Shown: positions 1 through 8,405, numbered from the stretch's first letter. The stretch: 64,000 nt of DNA from Paraperibacillus marinus (GCF_046237605.1 NZ_CP143542.1:1612001-1676000), one strand, 5' to 3'. Translations and numbers: made by a program. Notes: a model not told the origin generated them from the letters alone.

Positions 1-695
1 ATTATGGACATTTCGATTTATACCACGGTTCAAGAAGGCTTTGGAAAAATGAGCTGGACCGAGTAAAGCTTTCAAATGTGGAAAAAGAAATCCTAGGGAT
101 TGAACGGGAAGATGATGTGCCTGGCTATCTTGCCCCCATCATTTATTTCGATTTCATTGAAAGAAAAGATCCAGAAGGCTTATTCGGGATCATCCGCCAT
201 AACGAATGGGATGTCCTTACCCTGATCACGCTATATACCCATCTCTCCATGCTCCTCCTCCAAAAAAACGGGAGTGAAAGATCATCACTTGAGGTTGCAA
301 GATGGTATATGGGGCTTGGGGAAAAAGAGACGGCAAAGAATGCATATACCAGAGTGCTTGAGGGGAAAGATGAAGGCGAGAGGGCAGCAGCCCTGCACGC
401 ACTGGCTTTCCAATGGAAGCGGGAGGGAAAAGAGAAGGAGTCGGCCGATGCCTGGAAGACAGTTTGTGAACATGGGACTCCAAAAGAAAGGCGGGAAGCA
501 TACATAGAGCTCGCCAAAATATACGAACACAGCAAAAAAGAATACCATGAAGCACTAATAATGACAGAAAAAGCCATAGCCCTTGAAATCAATAGCCAGT
601 CCAGGGGATGGCAGGAGCTGCAGAAAAGGCTCGGGCGCTTAAAAAAGAAGGCTGGCATTGAAGAGAAAGTTTCTTCACCTATTGTTAACAAATAA
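1..695 (+). CDS. yprB: YprB-like exonuclease, 3' end only
   Basis: The gene begins before the window: the frame is open from base 3, so the ATG at 78 is internal. The first visible residues include HGSRRLWKNELDR, which I recognise from YprB, an RNase H-fold exonuclease that accompanies helicase YprA in Bacillus. The end of the nuclease domain (up to about NEWDVLTL) is followed by a helical region with a TPR-like pattern (KETAKNAYTRVL, RREAYIELAKIY, YHEALIMTEKAI). The downstream order cotD-ypsA-gpsB-rnpB supports the assignment. The catalytic N-terminal part cannot be inspected. Substrate and role are not established from this sequence. Confidence 0.85.
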   Translation, partial: YGHFDLYHGSRRLWKNELDRVKLSNVEKEILGIEREDDVPGYLAPIIYFDFIERKDPEGLFGIIRHNEWDVLTLITLYTHLSMLLLQKNGSERSSLEVARWYMGLGEKETAKNAYTRVLEGKDEGERAAALHALAFQWKREGKEKESADAWKTVCEHGTPKERREAYIELAKIYEHSKKEYHEALIMTEKAIALEINSQSRGWQELQKRLGRLKKKAGIEEKVSSPIVNK

Positions 696-774
696 CCCCA
701 AATATGTATTGTAGGAGTATTTTTTTCCGTGTAAAATGGATATGTTAAACTATTCACATTAAGCGGGGTTTATA

Positions 775-873
775 ATGTATAAAGCCATTTTATTTTTGTT
801 TTTTGTTATCGTCTGCCTGACTGCCATTGTATTCTCGACATTAAAGGACAGCTTTTACTCGATTTTGTTATAA
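775..873 (+). CDS. possible 32-residue hydrophobic peptide
   Basis: A short open frame encodes 32 residues, nearly all hydrophobic from residues 4 to 20, with KDSFYSILL at the end, so it would be a single-span membrane peptide. The ATG follows a weak purine-rich sequence (gcgggg). It stands alone between yprB and cotD. I do not recognise a family, and the coding call rests only on frame, start and hydrophobicity. Confidence 0.35.
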   Translation: MYKAILFLFFVIVCLTAIVFSTLKDSFYSILL

Positions 874-957
874 ATAAGGGCATTTGACCAGCGCAAGTAA
901 GTCCCAATCATCATAACCTGTTAATGTAAAATAACTTATGATGAAAGGGGAAGCTTT

Positions 958-1491
958 ATGGAAAAGAAATACATGACCCAGTCACAGCCTGGACCGATGG
1001 GCCCGGCAGGACCAATGGGACCAATGGGGCCGGCAGGACAGATGGGTCCGGCGGGAACACCGGGACAAATGGGACCGATGGGACCGATGGGACCTGCAGG
1101 ACAAATGGGACCGATGGGACCGGCAGGACAAATGGGGCCAATGGGACCGGCAGGACCGATGGGACCAATGGGACCTGCAGGACCAATGGGACCAATGGGA
1201 CCGGCTCAGACAGCACCAGCAGCAATGGGGCCTACTACTGTTGCTCCCGCACAAGTGAGCCCTACAGTGCAGAATGTACAGGAAAATGTAATCAATCACA
1301 TTGTGCCGCACATCCATCCTACTAATACAACTTTTGTGAATACCCATGTCTTCAAGCATCAGCATTACTTCCCACAGACAGCAAACGTAGTGAATCAGTG
1401 TGTGAACCAGGAGTTCATCTGCAGCGGTCCGCCGCCATGCCCGACATCCTGTCCGCCGCCATGTCCGCCTAGGCCTGGATGCTGGTTCTAA
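958..1491 (+). CDS. cotD: CotD-family spore coat protein with collagen-like N-terminus
   Basis: The 177-residue product has two parts. Residues 12-83 are 24 uninterrupted Gly-X-Y triplets, mostly GPM, GPA and GQM, a collagen-like stretch. The C-terminal part carries the CotD signature (NHIVPHIHP...VFKHQHYFPQ), histidine-rich and typical of the B. subtilis inner coat protein, then a Cys/Pro tail (PPPCPTSCPPPCPP). The position between yprB and ypsA is that of cotD in B. subtilis. A good ribosome site (gaaaggggaag) precedes the ATG, and a strong terminator follows. The family acts in the spore coat. The collagen-like extension is not part of the B. subtilis protein as I know it. Confidence 0.85.
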   Translation: MEKKYMTQSQPGPMGPAGPMGPMGPAGQMGPAGTPGQMGPMGPMGPAGQMGPMGPAGQMGPMGPAGPMGPMGPAGPMGPMGPAQTAPAAMGPTTVAPAQVSPTVQNVQENVINHIVPHIHPTNTTFVNTHVFKHQHYFPQTANVVNQCVNQEFICSGPPPCPTSCPPPCPPRPGCWF

Positions 1492-1492
1492 A

Positions 1493-1522
1493 AAAATAAG
1501 GGCGAACGCCCTTATTTTTTTT
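1493..1522 (+). terminator. intrinsic terminator of cotD
   Basis: The sequence aaaataagggcg, a two-base loop and cgcccttatttt form a perfect hairpin followed by a T run, starting two bases after the cotD stop codon. It separates the coat gene from ypsA. Confidence 0.9.
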
Positions 1523-1541
1523 AATTGTCAGGAGGTCAGCC

Positions 1542-2090
1542 ATGATAAAAATTGTCTATATTACCGGCTATAAGGGATTTGAATTGGGGATATTTAAAAA
1601 AGACCACCAAGGTGTCCCGTACATAAAAAAGGCTATTGCTTCAAGGCTTATTCCCCTTATTGAGGATGGGCTGGAATGGGTGCTTATCTCCGGTCAGCTC
1701 GGTACTGAATTATGGGCAGCCGAAACAGTCTTTGAATTGCAGCAGGAGTATCCTCACCTTAAGCTTGCTGTGCTGACTCCATACCTTCAGCAGGAAGAAA
1801 ACTGGAATGATTCAAATAAGGAATACTATGAGGAGATACTTGCAGGAGCTGATTTTGTAGACTCGATCTCAAAAAAGAAGTATGAAAGCCCCCAGCAGCT
1901 CCGCACCAAGAATCAATTCCTCATCCAGAAAAGCGATGCGCTGGTCGTTTTCTACGATGAAGAAAGGGATGGCTCCCCAAAGTTTATCTTCAGTGAAGCC
2001 AAAAACTATGCTGAGAAAGTCACTTACCCGGTTATCCAGATTACGTTTGATGATCTGCAGCAGCTGGTGGAGGAAGAAAACTGGCAGTAG
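1542..2090 (+). CDS. ypsA: YpsA, SLOG/Rossmann-type protein
   Basis: The 182-residue protein matches YpsA (DUF1273 family) in length and in the opening IVYITGYKGFELGIF. YpsA belongs to the SLOG nucleotide-binding superfamily. The glycine-bearing loop near residues 48-53 (ISGQLGTELWAAE) and the later DALVVFYDEERDGSPKF segment fit a Rossmann-like fold. The family is linked to division and stress phenotypes in Firmicutes, and its biochemical activity is not settled. The start is supported by an ideal aggaggt site. It sits just upstream of gpsB, as in B. subtilis. Confidence 0.9.
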   Translation: MIKIVYITGYKGFELGIFKKDHQGVPYIKKAIASRLIPLIEDGLEWVLISGQLGTELWAAETVFELQQEYPHLKLAVLTPYLQQEENWNDSNKEYYEEILAGADFVDSISKKKYESPQQLRTKNQFLIQKSDALVVFYDEERDGSPKFIFSEAKNYAEKVTYPVIQITFDDLQQLVEEENWQ

Positions 2091-2108
2091 GCCGGGACAT
2101 GAAATGAA

Positions 2109-2114
2109 TTGACA
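2109..2114 (+). promoter_or_regulatory. possible -35 box of gpsB promoter
   Basis: A perfect TTGACA lies 69 bases before the gpsB start. The -10 region at the correct spacing is only an A-rich aaaaat, so the promoter is likely but weakly defined. Confidence 0.35.
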
Positions 2115-2182
2115 AACGGATTTATTTTTGAAAAAATAAGAAGAAAATTAAATGCTTCGTGAAAGTATTGAGGTGAAGTCTT

Positions 2183-2494
2183 ATGCTATCTGACAAGATC
2201 AAATTAACGGCAAAAGATATTCTTGAAAAAGATTTTAAAACAGCCATGCGCGGTTATAAACCGGAAGATGTAGATTCTTTCCTGGATCTTATTATAAAGG
2301 ATTACGAAACGTTCCATCAGGAAATTGAAGAATTGAGGCAGGAAAACCTGAGGCTAAGAAAACAGTCTGAGGATACAGCCAGAAGGCCGGCAGCGCAAGT
2401 GCAGACACCTGGTCCAGGCACTACAAATTTTGATATACTGAAAAGGCTGTCTAATTTGGAAAAACATGTTTTTGGCAATAAACTGTTTGATTAA
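2183..2494 (+). CDS. gpsB: cell-division adaptor GpsB
   Basis: The 103-residue protein has the DivIVA-like N-terminal domain of GpsB (KLTAKDILEKDFKTAMRGYKPEDVDSFLDLIIKDYE), a coiled coil at about residues 38-65 and a short C-terminal helix (ILKRLSNLEKHVFG). GpsB is a hexameric adaptor that links division and cell-wall synthesis by binding short arginine motifs in penicillin-binding proteins and partners. The position immediately upstream of rnpB is conserved in Bacillus. The start follows a gaggtgaag ribosome site. Confidence 0.97.
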   Translation: MLSDKIKLTAKDILEKDFKTAMRGYKPEDVDSFLDLIIKDYETFHQEIEELRQENLRLRKQSEDTARRPAAQVQTPGPGTTNFDILKRLSNLEKHVFGNKLFD

Positions 2495-2515
2495 GTCCTT
2501 TATCAGGATTTACCA

Positions 2516-2544
2516 TTGCGAATTGGAACGAAGTTGTATATAAT
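2516..2544 (+). promoter_or_regulatory. sigma-A promoter of rnpB
   Basis: TTGCGA and TATAAT are separated by 17 bases, and the -10 box ends 12 bases before the expected 5' end of RNase P RNA. The spacing is ideal for the housekeeping sigma factor. Confidence 0.75.
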
Positions 2545-2556
2545 AATCATTGTCAT

Positions 2557-2973
2557 GTTCGATAACGTTCGGGTAATCGCTGCAGCGCATTTGTAATGTA
2601 TGCTGTAGAGGAAAGTCCATGCTCGCACAGGCTGAGATGCCTGTAGTGTTCGTGCCTAGCGAAGTCATAAGCTAGGGCAGCCGGGTTGTCCCCGGCTGAC
2701 GGCCGGGAACGCGCCTAAGTCTTAGGATATGGCGCTATTACCTATAAAAGTGCCACAGTGACGTAGCCTTTCCAGAAATGGAAAGGGTGGAACGAGGGTA
2801 AACCCCACGAGCGAGAAACCCAAATTTAGGTAGGGGCATCTTCTCAAATGGAAATGAACATAGAGAAGGACGGGCCTTTTAGTCCGTAGATAGATGATTA
2901 CCACTCTGGTACGAGACTTTGGTCGCTATAGTACCTGAGCACAAAACATGGCTTACAGAACGTTGTCAAACTG
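2557..2973 (+). ncRNA. rnpB: RNase P RNA, Bacillus type B
   Basis: The sequence carries the conserved RNase P RNA segments: ggaaagtccatgctcgca near the 5' end, cctagcgaagtcataagctag, gtgccacagtgacg, ggtaaaccccacgagcgaga and the 3' segment acaaaacatggcttacag. The 5' end gttcgataacgtt pairs with aacgttgtcaaac at 2959-2971, closing helix P1 and fixing both ends. The type B layout matches B. subtilis. This is the catalytic RNA that matures tRNA 5' ends with the RnpA protein. Confidence 0.97.
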
Positions 2974-3002
2974 CTTACTTTTTAAAAACGACTTTATTCC
3001 AT

Positions 3003-3033
3003 AAAAGCTCTCCTCTTAAAGGAGAGTTTTTTT
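3003..3033 (+). terminator. intrinsic terminator of rnpB
   Basis: ctctcct, a five-base loop and aggagag are followed by a run of seven or more T, about 30 bases after the end of the RNase P RNA. Confidence 0.85.
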
Positions 3034-3103
3034 ATGATACATAGGAAGCGAAAATGGTTAAAATGGTAAGGTGAACAGCCAGCTGCAATACAAATGAAAG
3101 GGT

Positions 3104-3125
3104 GCCCCGGCAAAACCGGCGGGGC
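3104..3125 (+). other. GC-rich hairpin before ypsC
   Basis: gccccg pairs with cggggc around a ten-base loop five bases before the first possible ypsC start. There is no T run, so it is not a normal terminator. It would bury the only G-rich ribosome-site candidate for the start at 3131. Confidence 0.4.
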
Positions 3126-3130
3126 TTGAG

Positions 3131-4282
3131 ATGGGTGACCGAATGAAGCAATATACGTTAGCTGCAACTACTGCAATGGGCCTAGAGGCAATTGCCGCCA
3201 ATGAAATCAGGGACTTGGGATATGAGTGTACCGTTGAGAACAGCAGGGTCCTGTTCAAGGGGGATGCGTCTGCAATTGCCAGGGCAAATCTTTGGCTCCG
3301 CACTGCTGACCGGGTAAAAATAATTGTTGGAGAATTCAAGGCGAAAAGCTTTGAAGAGTTATTTGAAAATACAAAGAACCTGAACTGGGAGGATTATCTT
3401 CCGGAAGATGCGGAATTTCCTGTGTCCGGCAAGTCTGTGAAATCCGAACTTTTCAGTGTTCCCGACTGCCAGGCTATCGTTAAAAAAGCTATAGTAGAAC
3501 GACTCAAAAGCCGGTATAAGAGGGTCACCTGGTTCGAGGAAAACGGCCCGCTTTACAAAATAGAAGTATCACTCCTAAAGGATAAAGCGACCTTGACCAT
3601 TGATACAAGCGGCGCCGGACTCCACCGGCGGGGTTACCGGACAGGACAGGGAGAAGCGCCAATCAAAGAAACGCTGGCAGCCTCCCTCGTTAAGCTTACC
3701 AATTGGGATCCGAACCGCCCATTTGTAGATCCATTCTGTGGATCCGGTACAATACCGATCGAAGCGGCGATGATCGGACAGAATATTGCACCTGGATTCA
3801 ATAGAGAATTTGCATCAGAGGACTGGGGCTTGATTTCCGGCGATATCTGGGACAGGGCTAGGGTTGAAGCCGAAGATCTTGCGAATTATGATCAGGATCT
3901 GGATATTGCCGGCTTTGATATAGATCATGCCATGGTAGAAATTGCGAAGAAAAACAGTATGGAGGCCGGGTTCGGTGAGCTTCTTCAATTTAAACAGATG
4001 CAGGTAAGGGATTTTACGTCCAGGAAAGAATACGGTGTGATTGTAGGAAACCCTCCGTATGGAGAAAGGCTTGGGGATAAGCCGGAGGTTGAGAGGATGT
4101 ACCGTGATATGGGGCAGGCTTTTAGTAAATTGGACACCTGGTCTGTTTACATGATCACATCCCATCCGGATTTTGAAAAACACTACGGAAAACAGGCTAC
4201 CAAAAAAAGAAAGCTCTTCAATGGTTTTATTCGGACGGATTATTATCAATACTTCGGCCCGAGGCCGCCAAGAAATAGATAA
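3131..4282 (+). CDS. ypsC: YpsC, THUMP-domain RlmL-like RNA methyltransferase
   Basis: The product is 383 residues. The N-terminal part (TAMGLEAIAANEIRDLGY) is the ferredoxin-like/THUMP region. The C-terminal half is a Rossmann SAM-dependent methyltransferase with FVDPFCGSGTIPIEAAM and the catalytic motif NPPYGERLG. This is the RlmL/YpsC family of guanine-N2 methyltransferases acting on 23S rRNA; the exact base is not shown here. An alternative ATG at 3143 gives MKQYTLAATTAMG, which aligns better with the B. subtilis start. No strong ribosome site decides between the two. Confidence 0.92.
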   Translation: MGDRMKQYTLAATTAMGLEAIAANEIRDLGYECTVENSRVLFKGDASAIARANLWLRTADRVKIIVGEFKAKSFEELFENTKNLNWEDYLPEDAEFPVSGKSVKSELFSVPDCQAIVKKAIVERLKSRYKRVTWFEENGPLYKIEVSLLKDKATLTIDTSGAGLHRRGYRTGQGEAPIKETLAASLVKLTNWDPNRPFVDPFCGSGTIPIEAAMIGQNIAPGFNREFASEDWGLISGDIWDRARVEAEDLANYDQDLDIAGFDIDHAMVEIAKKNSMEAGFGELLQFKQMQVRDFTSRKEYGVIVGNPPYGERLGDKPEVERMYRDMGQAFSKLDTWSVYMITSHPDFEKHYGKQATKKRKLFNGFIRTDYYQYFGPRPPRNR

Positions 4283-4355
4283 ATTCAGGTATAAAGTGCG
4301 CCTCTCTTGAGTAAAATAAGAAGTATCTTCATTTTATCTCAGGGGAGTGGAATTC

Positions 4356-4529
4356 ATGCAGCAGCATCCGATTGATTTTGCTTTGATTTCAAAGGCAATT
4401 CAGTCTACGCTTGGCAGGCTTGAAGAAGAAGGGCTTGTGAGCGGCCAGTGCATAGACTGCCTGGAAGAGGCCGAAAAGAACTTGAGCCAGGCATTATCTT
4501 ATCATTATCAAATTAATCAAAAGCTATAG
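4356..4529 (+). CDS. yptA: YptA-like small protein
   Basis: This 57-residue protein lies between ypsC and ypvA, where B. subtilis has yptA, so the name rests on position and size. The ATG at 4356 is preferred over the GTG at 4347 because the aggggag ribosome site at 4341-4347 is eight bases upstream of it. The sequence is soluble and acidic-helical, with one CxxC-like pair (QCIDC). No function is known to me. Confidence 0.65.
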   Translation: MQQHPIDFALISKAIQSTLGRLEEEGLVSGQCIDCLEEAEKNLSQALSYHYQINQKL

Positions 4530-4531
4530 AG

Positions 4532-4563
4532 GGTGCGCTGTAAAAAGCGCATTTTCTTTTTTG
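4532..4563 (+). terminator. terminator between yptA and ypvA
   Basis: tgcgct and agcgca form a 6-bp stem around a six-base loop, followed by a T-rich tract (ttttctttttt). Confidence 0.7.
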
Positions 4564-4593
4564 CTGTCTGATTGAACATAAGGGAGAAGTGAA

Positions 4594-6513
4594 ATGGGAA
4601 AATCATTGCCATTTGAAGTGTCCAAAACGGATTCTTTTTTCGATAAATTATCAGAATGGATCGGGGACGTTTTTTATGATATTTTGCCTGATCAGGGCTT
4701 TGAATTAAGGGACGAGCAGGTTTTTATGGCCTTTCAGCTGGAAAAGGCATTCAAGGAGAAAAAGGTAATGTTTGCAGAGGCTGGGGTGGGTACCGGAAAA
4801 ACTATAAGCTATCTGCTTTATGCGATTTGCTATGCAAGGTATTATAATAAGCCTGCCATCATTTCCTGTGCAGATGAAACATTGATTGAACAGCTCGTGA
4901 AGAAGCAAGGGGATATTTCTAAAATTGAACATGCACTGGGATTGGAAGTCGATGTCCGTCTTGCTAAATCCCATGAGCAATACTTGTGCCTGAATAAATT
5001 GGACTCAGCAGTCAACCATCTGGACTCTGAGGCCATAGACAGGGTATTTGATGAGCTGCCTTCATTTGTGAATGGAGGAAAATCCATGTCTGCTTACTCC
5101 CCGTATGGAGACCGCAAACTGTATCCCTATGTGAGCGATGAAGAATGGAGCCAAATTAACTGGGATTCTCTTCAAAGCTGTTTTACCTGTGAAAAAAGGC
5201 ACCGCTGCGGCCAGACCCTGACCAGGGATTTTTACCGGAAATCAGCTGACCTGATTATCTGTTCACATGACTTTTTCATGGAACATGTCTGGACGAAGGA
5301 ATCCAGGAAAAGGGAGGGCCAGCTGCCGCTGCTTCCAGAATACAGCTGTGTAGTTTTTGATGAGGGCCACCTGCTTGAGTTCTCAGCACAAAAGGCGCTC
5401 ACGTATAAAATAGGTGAACAGACACTTTCGACTGTCCTGGAACAGCTTTCAGCCAATGATGTGAGAGATGAGACATTGTATATCATAGATGAAATTAACG
5501 AGATCAATACTGCCTTTTTCAGAGAACTTATGCTAAATTCAAAGAAAGTGGAAGGCTCCGACCGACTGGACCTGACACTGGATATGAAGGTCAAATCACT
5601 CGCCCGTTCGCTGCATCAAGCCATTGAGAAGCTGGAGGAAAATCTTGTTTTTGAAGCCGAAATGTATACTATTAATGAATATGGATTGAAGGTCGCAGAA
5701 GAATATCTTGAAAATCTTTCCTATTCCCTGTCATTATTGCTAAAGGAGCATAGGGGAGTAGTATGGCTTGAGGACACGGGGACTTCGGGTACCCTTGTCA
5801 TTATGCCGCGGCTTGTGAATGACATTTTAAGTGAACGGGTCTTTTCACAAAAAATCCCTTACATCTTCTCCTCGGCAACGATGTCAAATGAAAAGAACTT
5901 CGAGTTTATTGCTTCGAGTCTCGGAATTCGTGAATATACAAGTTTCTCAGTGGAGTCACCATTTGATTACGAAGAAGCGATGCATATTGCTGCCCCGGTT
6001 CTGTCTTCTATGGAGGAAAAGCTCGATTATACCTTGAAATCCCTGCAGGAATCGAATGGAGCGGCTCTCATTTTATTTAATTCCAAAGAGGAGCTGCAGT
6101 GGTTCAAGGAACATGCGGGCGCAAAGATTCCGTTTCCTGTATATTATGAGGGCGATGCCGAGATCAGTGATCTGGTGGGCATGTTCCAGGAGGATCAGGA
6201 ATCTGTTCTTTGTTCGTACCATTTATGGGAAGGCTTGGACATACCGGGAGAGTCGCTGACCAATGTCATATTATTCTCACTGCCATTCCCTCCAAAGGAC
6301 CCTGTTTTTGAATCAAGGAGGGCGGGATATGAAGATCCATATTTCATGGTGGATCTTCCTTATATGATTCTCCGCCTGCGCCAGGGTATAGGCAGGCTTA
6401 TACGTACAAGCGGGGACCGTGGTTCTGTTTCCATCCTGCTTCCGAGGAATATGGACAAGGCTGCAGCCGATGCCATTAACAAGGCACTGCCAAAGACGGC
6501 TGTCCACAGCTGA
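4594..6513 (+). CDS. ypvA: YpvA, DinG/XPD-type DNA helicase
   Basis: The 639-residue protein is a superfamily 2 helicase of the DinG/XPD type. Walker A is AGVGTGKT at about residues 63-70, and the DEAH-like box is FDEGH near residue 256. A cysteine group between them (CFTCEKRHRCG) fits the iron-sulfur cluster of this family. The C-terminal motor has SATM, SYHLWEGLDIPGE and RLRQGIGRLIRT motifs. These enzymes unwind DNA 5' to 3' using ATP. The length and the place between yptA and ypwA agree with B. subtilis YpvA. The start follows a gggagaag ribosome site. Confidence 0.92.
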   Translation: MGKSLPFEVSKTDSFFDKLSEWIGDVFYDILPDQGFELRDEQVFMAFQLEKAFKEKKVMFAEAGVGTGKTISYLLYAICYARYYNKPAIISCADETLIEQLVKKQGDISKIEHALGLEVDVRLAKSHEQYLCLNKLDSAVNHLDSEAIDRVFDELPSFVNGGKSMSAYSPYGDRKLYPYVSDEEWSQINWDSLQSCFTCEKRHRCGQTLTRDFYRKSADLIICSHDFFMEHVWTKESRKREGQLPLLPEYSCVVFDEGHLLEFSAQKALTYKIGEQTLSTVLEQLSANDVRDETLYIIDEINEINTAFFRELMLNSKKVEGSDRLDLTLDMKVKSLARSLHQAIEKLEENLVFEAEMYTINEYGLKVAEEYLENLSYSLSLLLKEHRGVVWLEDTGTSGTLVIMPRLVNDILSERVFSQKIPYIFSSATMSNEKNFEFIASSLGIREYTSFSVESPFDYEEAMHIAAPVLSSMEEKLDYTLKSLQESNGAALILFNSKEELQWFKEHAGAKIPFPVYYEGDAEISDLVGMFQEDQESVLCSYHLWEGLDIPGESLTNVILFSLPFPPKDPVFESRRAGYEDPYFMVDLPYMILRLRQGIGRLIRTSGDRGSVSILLPRNMDKAAADAINKALPKTAVHS

Positions 6514-6522
6514 TCATGTATT

Positions 6523-6570
6523 AAACTCTTCCAAAAAGGTCATTCACCTTCTTTTGGAAGAGTTTTTTTA
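6523..6570 (+). terminator. terminator of ypvA
   Basis: aaactcttccaaaa pairs with ttttggaagagttt around a 14-base loop and is followed by seven T. The converging small gene on the minus strand ends inside this hairpin. Confidence 0.85.
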
Positions 6571-6689
6571 TCCTCATTTTCTGTACATAACTGGCAGTAT
6601 AGCTGATGCTTCAATACTACTCCATCCAGGAAACCGTCCCGGCAGAAGATTTCCTTGCCGCATATCCTGCAATTGCCCGCAATTTCCAT
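6540..6689 (-). CDS. 49-residue zinc-ribbon-like protein
   Basis: On the minus strand an ATG with a strong ribosome site (caggaggaaaaggc) opens a frame for 49 residues. It has two cysteine pairs, CRIC at residues 7-10 and CQLC at 32-35, plus C16, so it looks like a treble-clef or zinc-ribbon microprotein. The family is not recognised. Its last codons overlap the ypvA terminator, so convergent transcripts may interact. Coding confidence comes from the ribosome site, the cysteine pattern and the intact frame. Confidence 0.6.
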   Translation of the reverse strand: MEIAGNCRICGKEIFCRDGFLDGVVLKHQLYCQLCTENEDKKTLPKEGE

Positions 6690-6846
6690 GCCTTTTCCTC
6701 CTGTTTTGAAATATTTGAATATATGAAAGATATTCTTTATTCTAACTTTCAGTTTTAGTATAAATTGGATATATGGTAAAATGGAAGAGGACTGCTCACT
6801 TAAATAAAAAAGCGGCAGTTTTGTATTTTAGGAGGGGGTATGAAAA

Positions 6847-8367
6847 ATGACTGAAACATTACAGCAGATAGAACAAGACTTTTTAGAATATGTAAAAAAG
6901 ATAGCAGCTTATAACGAAGCATTGGGTCTGATTTTTTGGGACCTGCGTACAGGTGCGCCAAAAAAGGCTGTTGAACAGAGATCACAGGTGATCGGCATTT
7001 TGTCATCCGAAGTTTTTTCTATGTCAACAAGTGAACAGATGGCAGCCTTCCTGGCCCAGCTGACAGATAAAGAGAACTTCTCCGGCCTGAATGAAAAAAC
7101 AAAGAAGACACTTTTGGAATGCAAAAAGGATTATGAAAAAAACAAAAAGATTCCTGCAGAGGAGTATAAAGAATATGTAGTTCTCCAATCCAAGGCTGAG
7201 TCAGTATGGGAAGAGGCTAAGCGCAGCTCCGATTGGGAAATGTTCAAGCCTTACCTTGAAAAAATTGTGGAGTACAACCGCCGTTTCATTACATATTGGG
7301 GTTACGAATCGAACCGGTACAACACGCTTCTGGATATGTATGAGCCAGGAGTGACGGTCGAGGTCCTGGATGAGGTGTTTGGGCAGCTGAGGGAAAAGAT
7401 TGTCCCATTGGTTAAGCAAATTTCCGAGTCGGAAAATAAGCCTGCCACCGAATTCCTCTATAATTTCTTTTCTAAGGAAGATCAAAAAGCCTTCAGCCAG
7501 GATATCCTAAAGGAACTGGGCTACGATTTTGAGGCCGGCCGGCTTGATGAGACGGTCCATCCGTTTGCCATCGGCTTGAATCCCGGGGATGTCAGGGTCA
7601 CAACCAAATATGATGAGAACGACTTCAGGACGGCCATTTTTGGCACTATCCATGAATGCGGGCATGCCATATATGAACAGAACATTTCACAGGATCTGAT
7701 CGGTACGCCGCTTGCGACCGGAACTTCCATGGGAATCCATGAATCACAGTCCCTGTTCTTCGAAAGCTTTGTGGGACGGAACTTTTCATTCTGGAAAAAG
7801 CAATATCCTCTTCTTCAGGAATATGCGGAAACCCAGTTCAAGAACGTCACGCTTGATGATTTTTACCGGGCCATCAATGAGTCCAAACCGTCTTTGATCA
7901 GGATAGAAGCAGATGAACTGACCTATCCGCTTCATATCATGATCAGATATGAAATTGAGAAGAAATTATTCAATAATGAATTGGAGGTTGCTGACCTTCC
8001 ACGCGTTTGGAATCAAAAGTACGAGGAATACCTCGGCGTCCGCCCGGAACAGGACGGAGAAGGCGTGCTCCAGGATGTACACTGGTCTGGCGGAAGCTTC
8101 GGCTATTTCCCGTCTTATGCACTTGGTTATATGTATGCTGCGCAAATTAAACATGCCATGCTAAAGAAACTGCCCAATTTCGATGAACTCCTGGAAGCCG
8201 GGGATATAGGGCCGATCAAGAACTGGCTGTCAGAAAATATCCATCGGCACGGGAAGATGAAGAAGCCGCTGGAAATTCTTGAAGAGACAACGGGCGAAGG
8301 ATTGAATGCCCAGTATTTGATTGATTATCTTTCAGAAAAGTATGGCCGCGTATATCAACTGTCCTAA
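6847..8367 (+). CDS. ypwA: carboxypeptidase Taq, M32 family
   Basis: The 506-residue protein is a zinc metallo-carboxypeptidase of family M32. The HEXXH motif is HECGH at residues 269-273, with the downstream HESQSLFFE supplying the third ligand. IRIEADELTYPLHIMIRYEIEK and FGYFPSYALGYMYAAQ are family signatures. It releases C-terminal residues broadly from peptides in the cytoplasm. The start has an excellent aggaggggg ribosome site. The position after ypvA matches B. subtilis ypwA. The IS copy begins 16 bases after the stop. Confidence 0.96.
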   Translation: MTETLQQIEQDFLEYVKKIAAYNEALGLIFWDLRTGAPKKAVEQRSQVIGILSSEVFSMSTSEQMAAFLAQLTDKENFSGLNEKTKKTLLECKKDYEKNKKIPAEEYKEYVVLQSKAESVWEEAKRSSDWEMFKPYLEKIVEYNRRFITYWGYESNRYNTLLDMYEPGVTVEVLDEVFGQLREKIVPLVKQISESENKPATEFLYNFFSKEDQKAFSQDILKELGYDFEAGRLDETVHPFAIGLNPGDVRVTTKYDENDFRTAIFGTIHECGHAIYEQNISQDLIGTPLATGTSMGIHESQSLFFESFVGRNFSFWKKQYPLLQEYAETQFKNVTLDDFYRAINESKPSLIRIEADELTYPLHIMIRYEIEKKLFNNELEVADLPRVWNQKYEEYLGVRPEQDGEGVLQDVHWSGGSFGYFPSYALGYMYAAQIKHAMLKKLPNFDELLEAGDIGPIKNWLSENIHRHGKMKKPLEILEETTGEGLNAQYLIDYLSEKYGRVYQLS

Positions 8368-8405
8368 ATAACCCTAAAAAAGAGGATGTCCCAAAAGTAA
8401 ACTGT

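Noticed and set aside
956..1365. Minus-strand frames opposite the collagen-like cotD
   Set aside because: They translate the GPM/GPA repeat backwards into low-complexity Val/Pro or Ser/His repeats and have no ribosome site.
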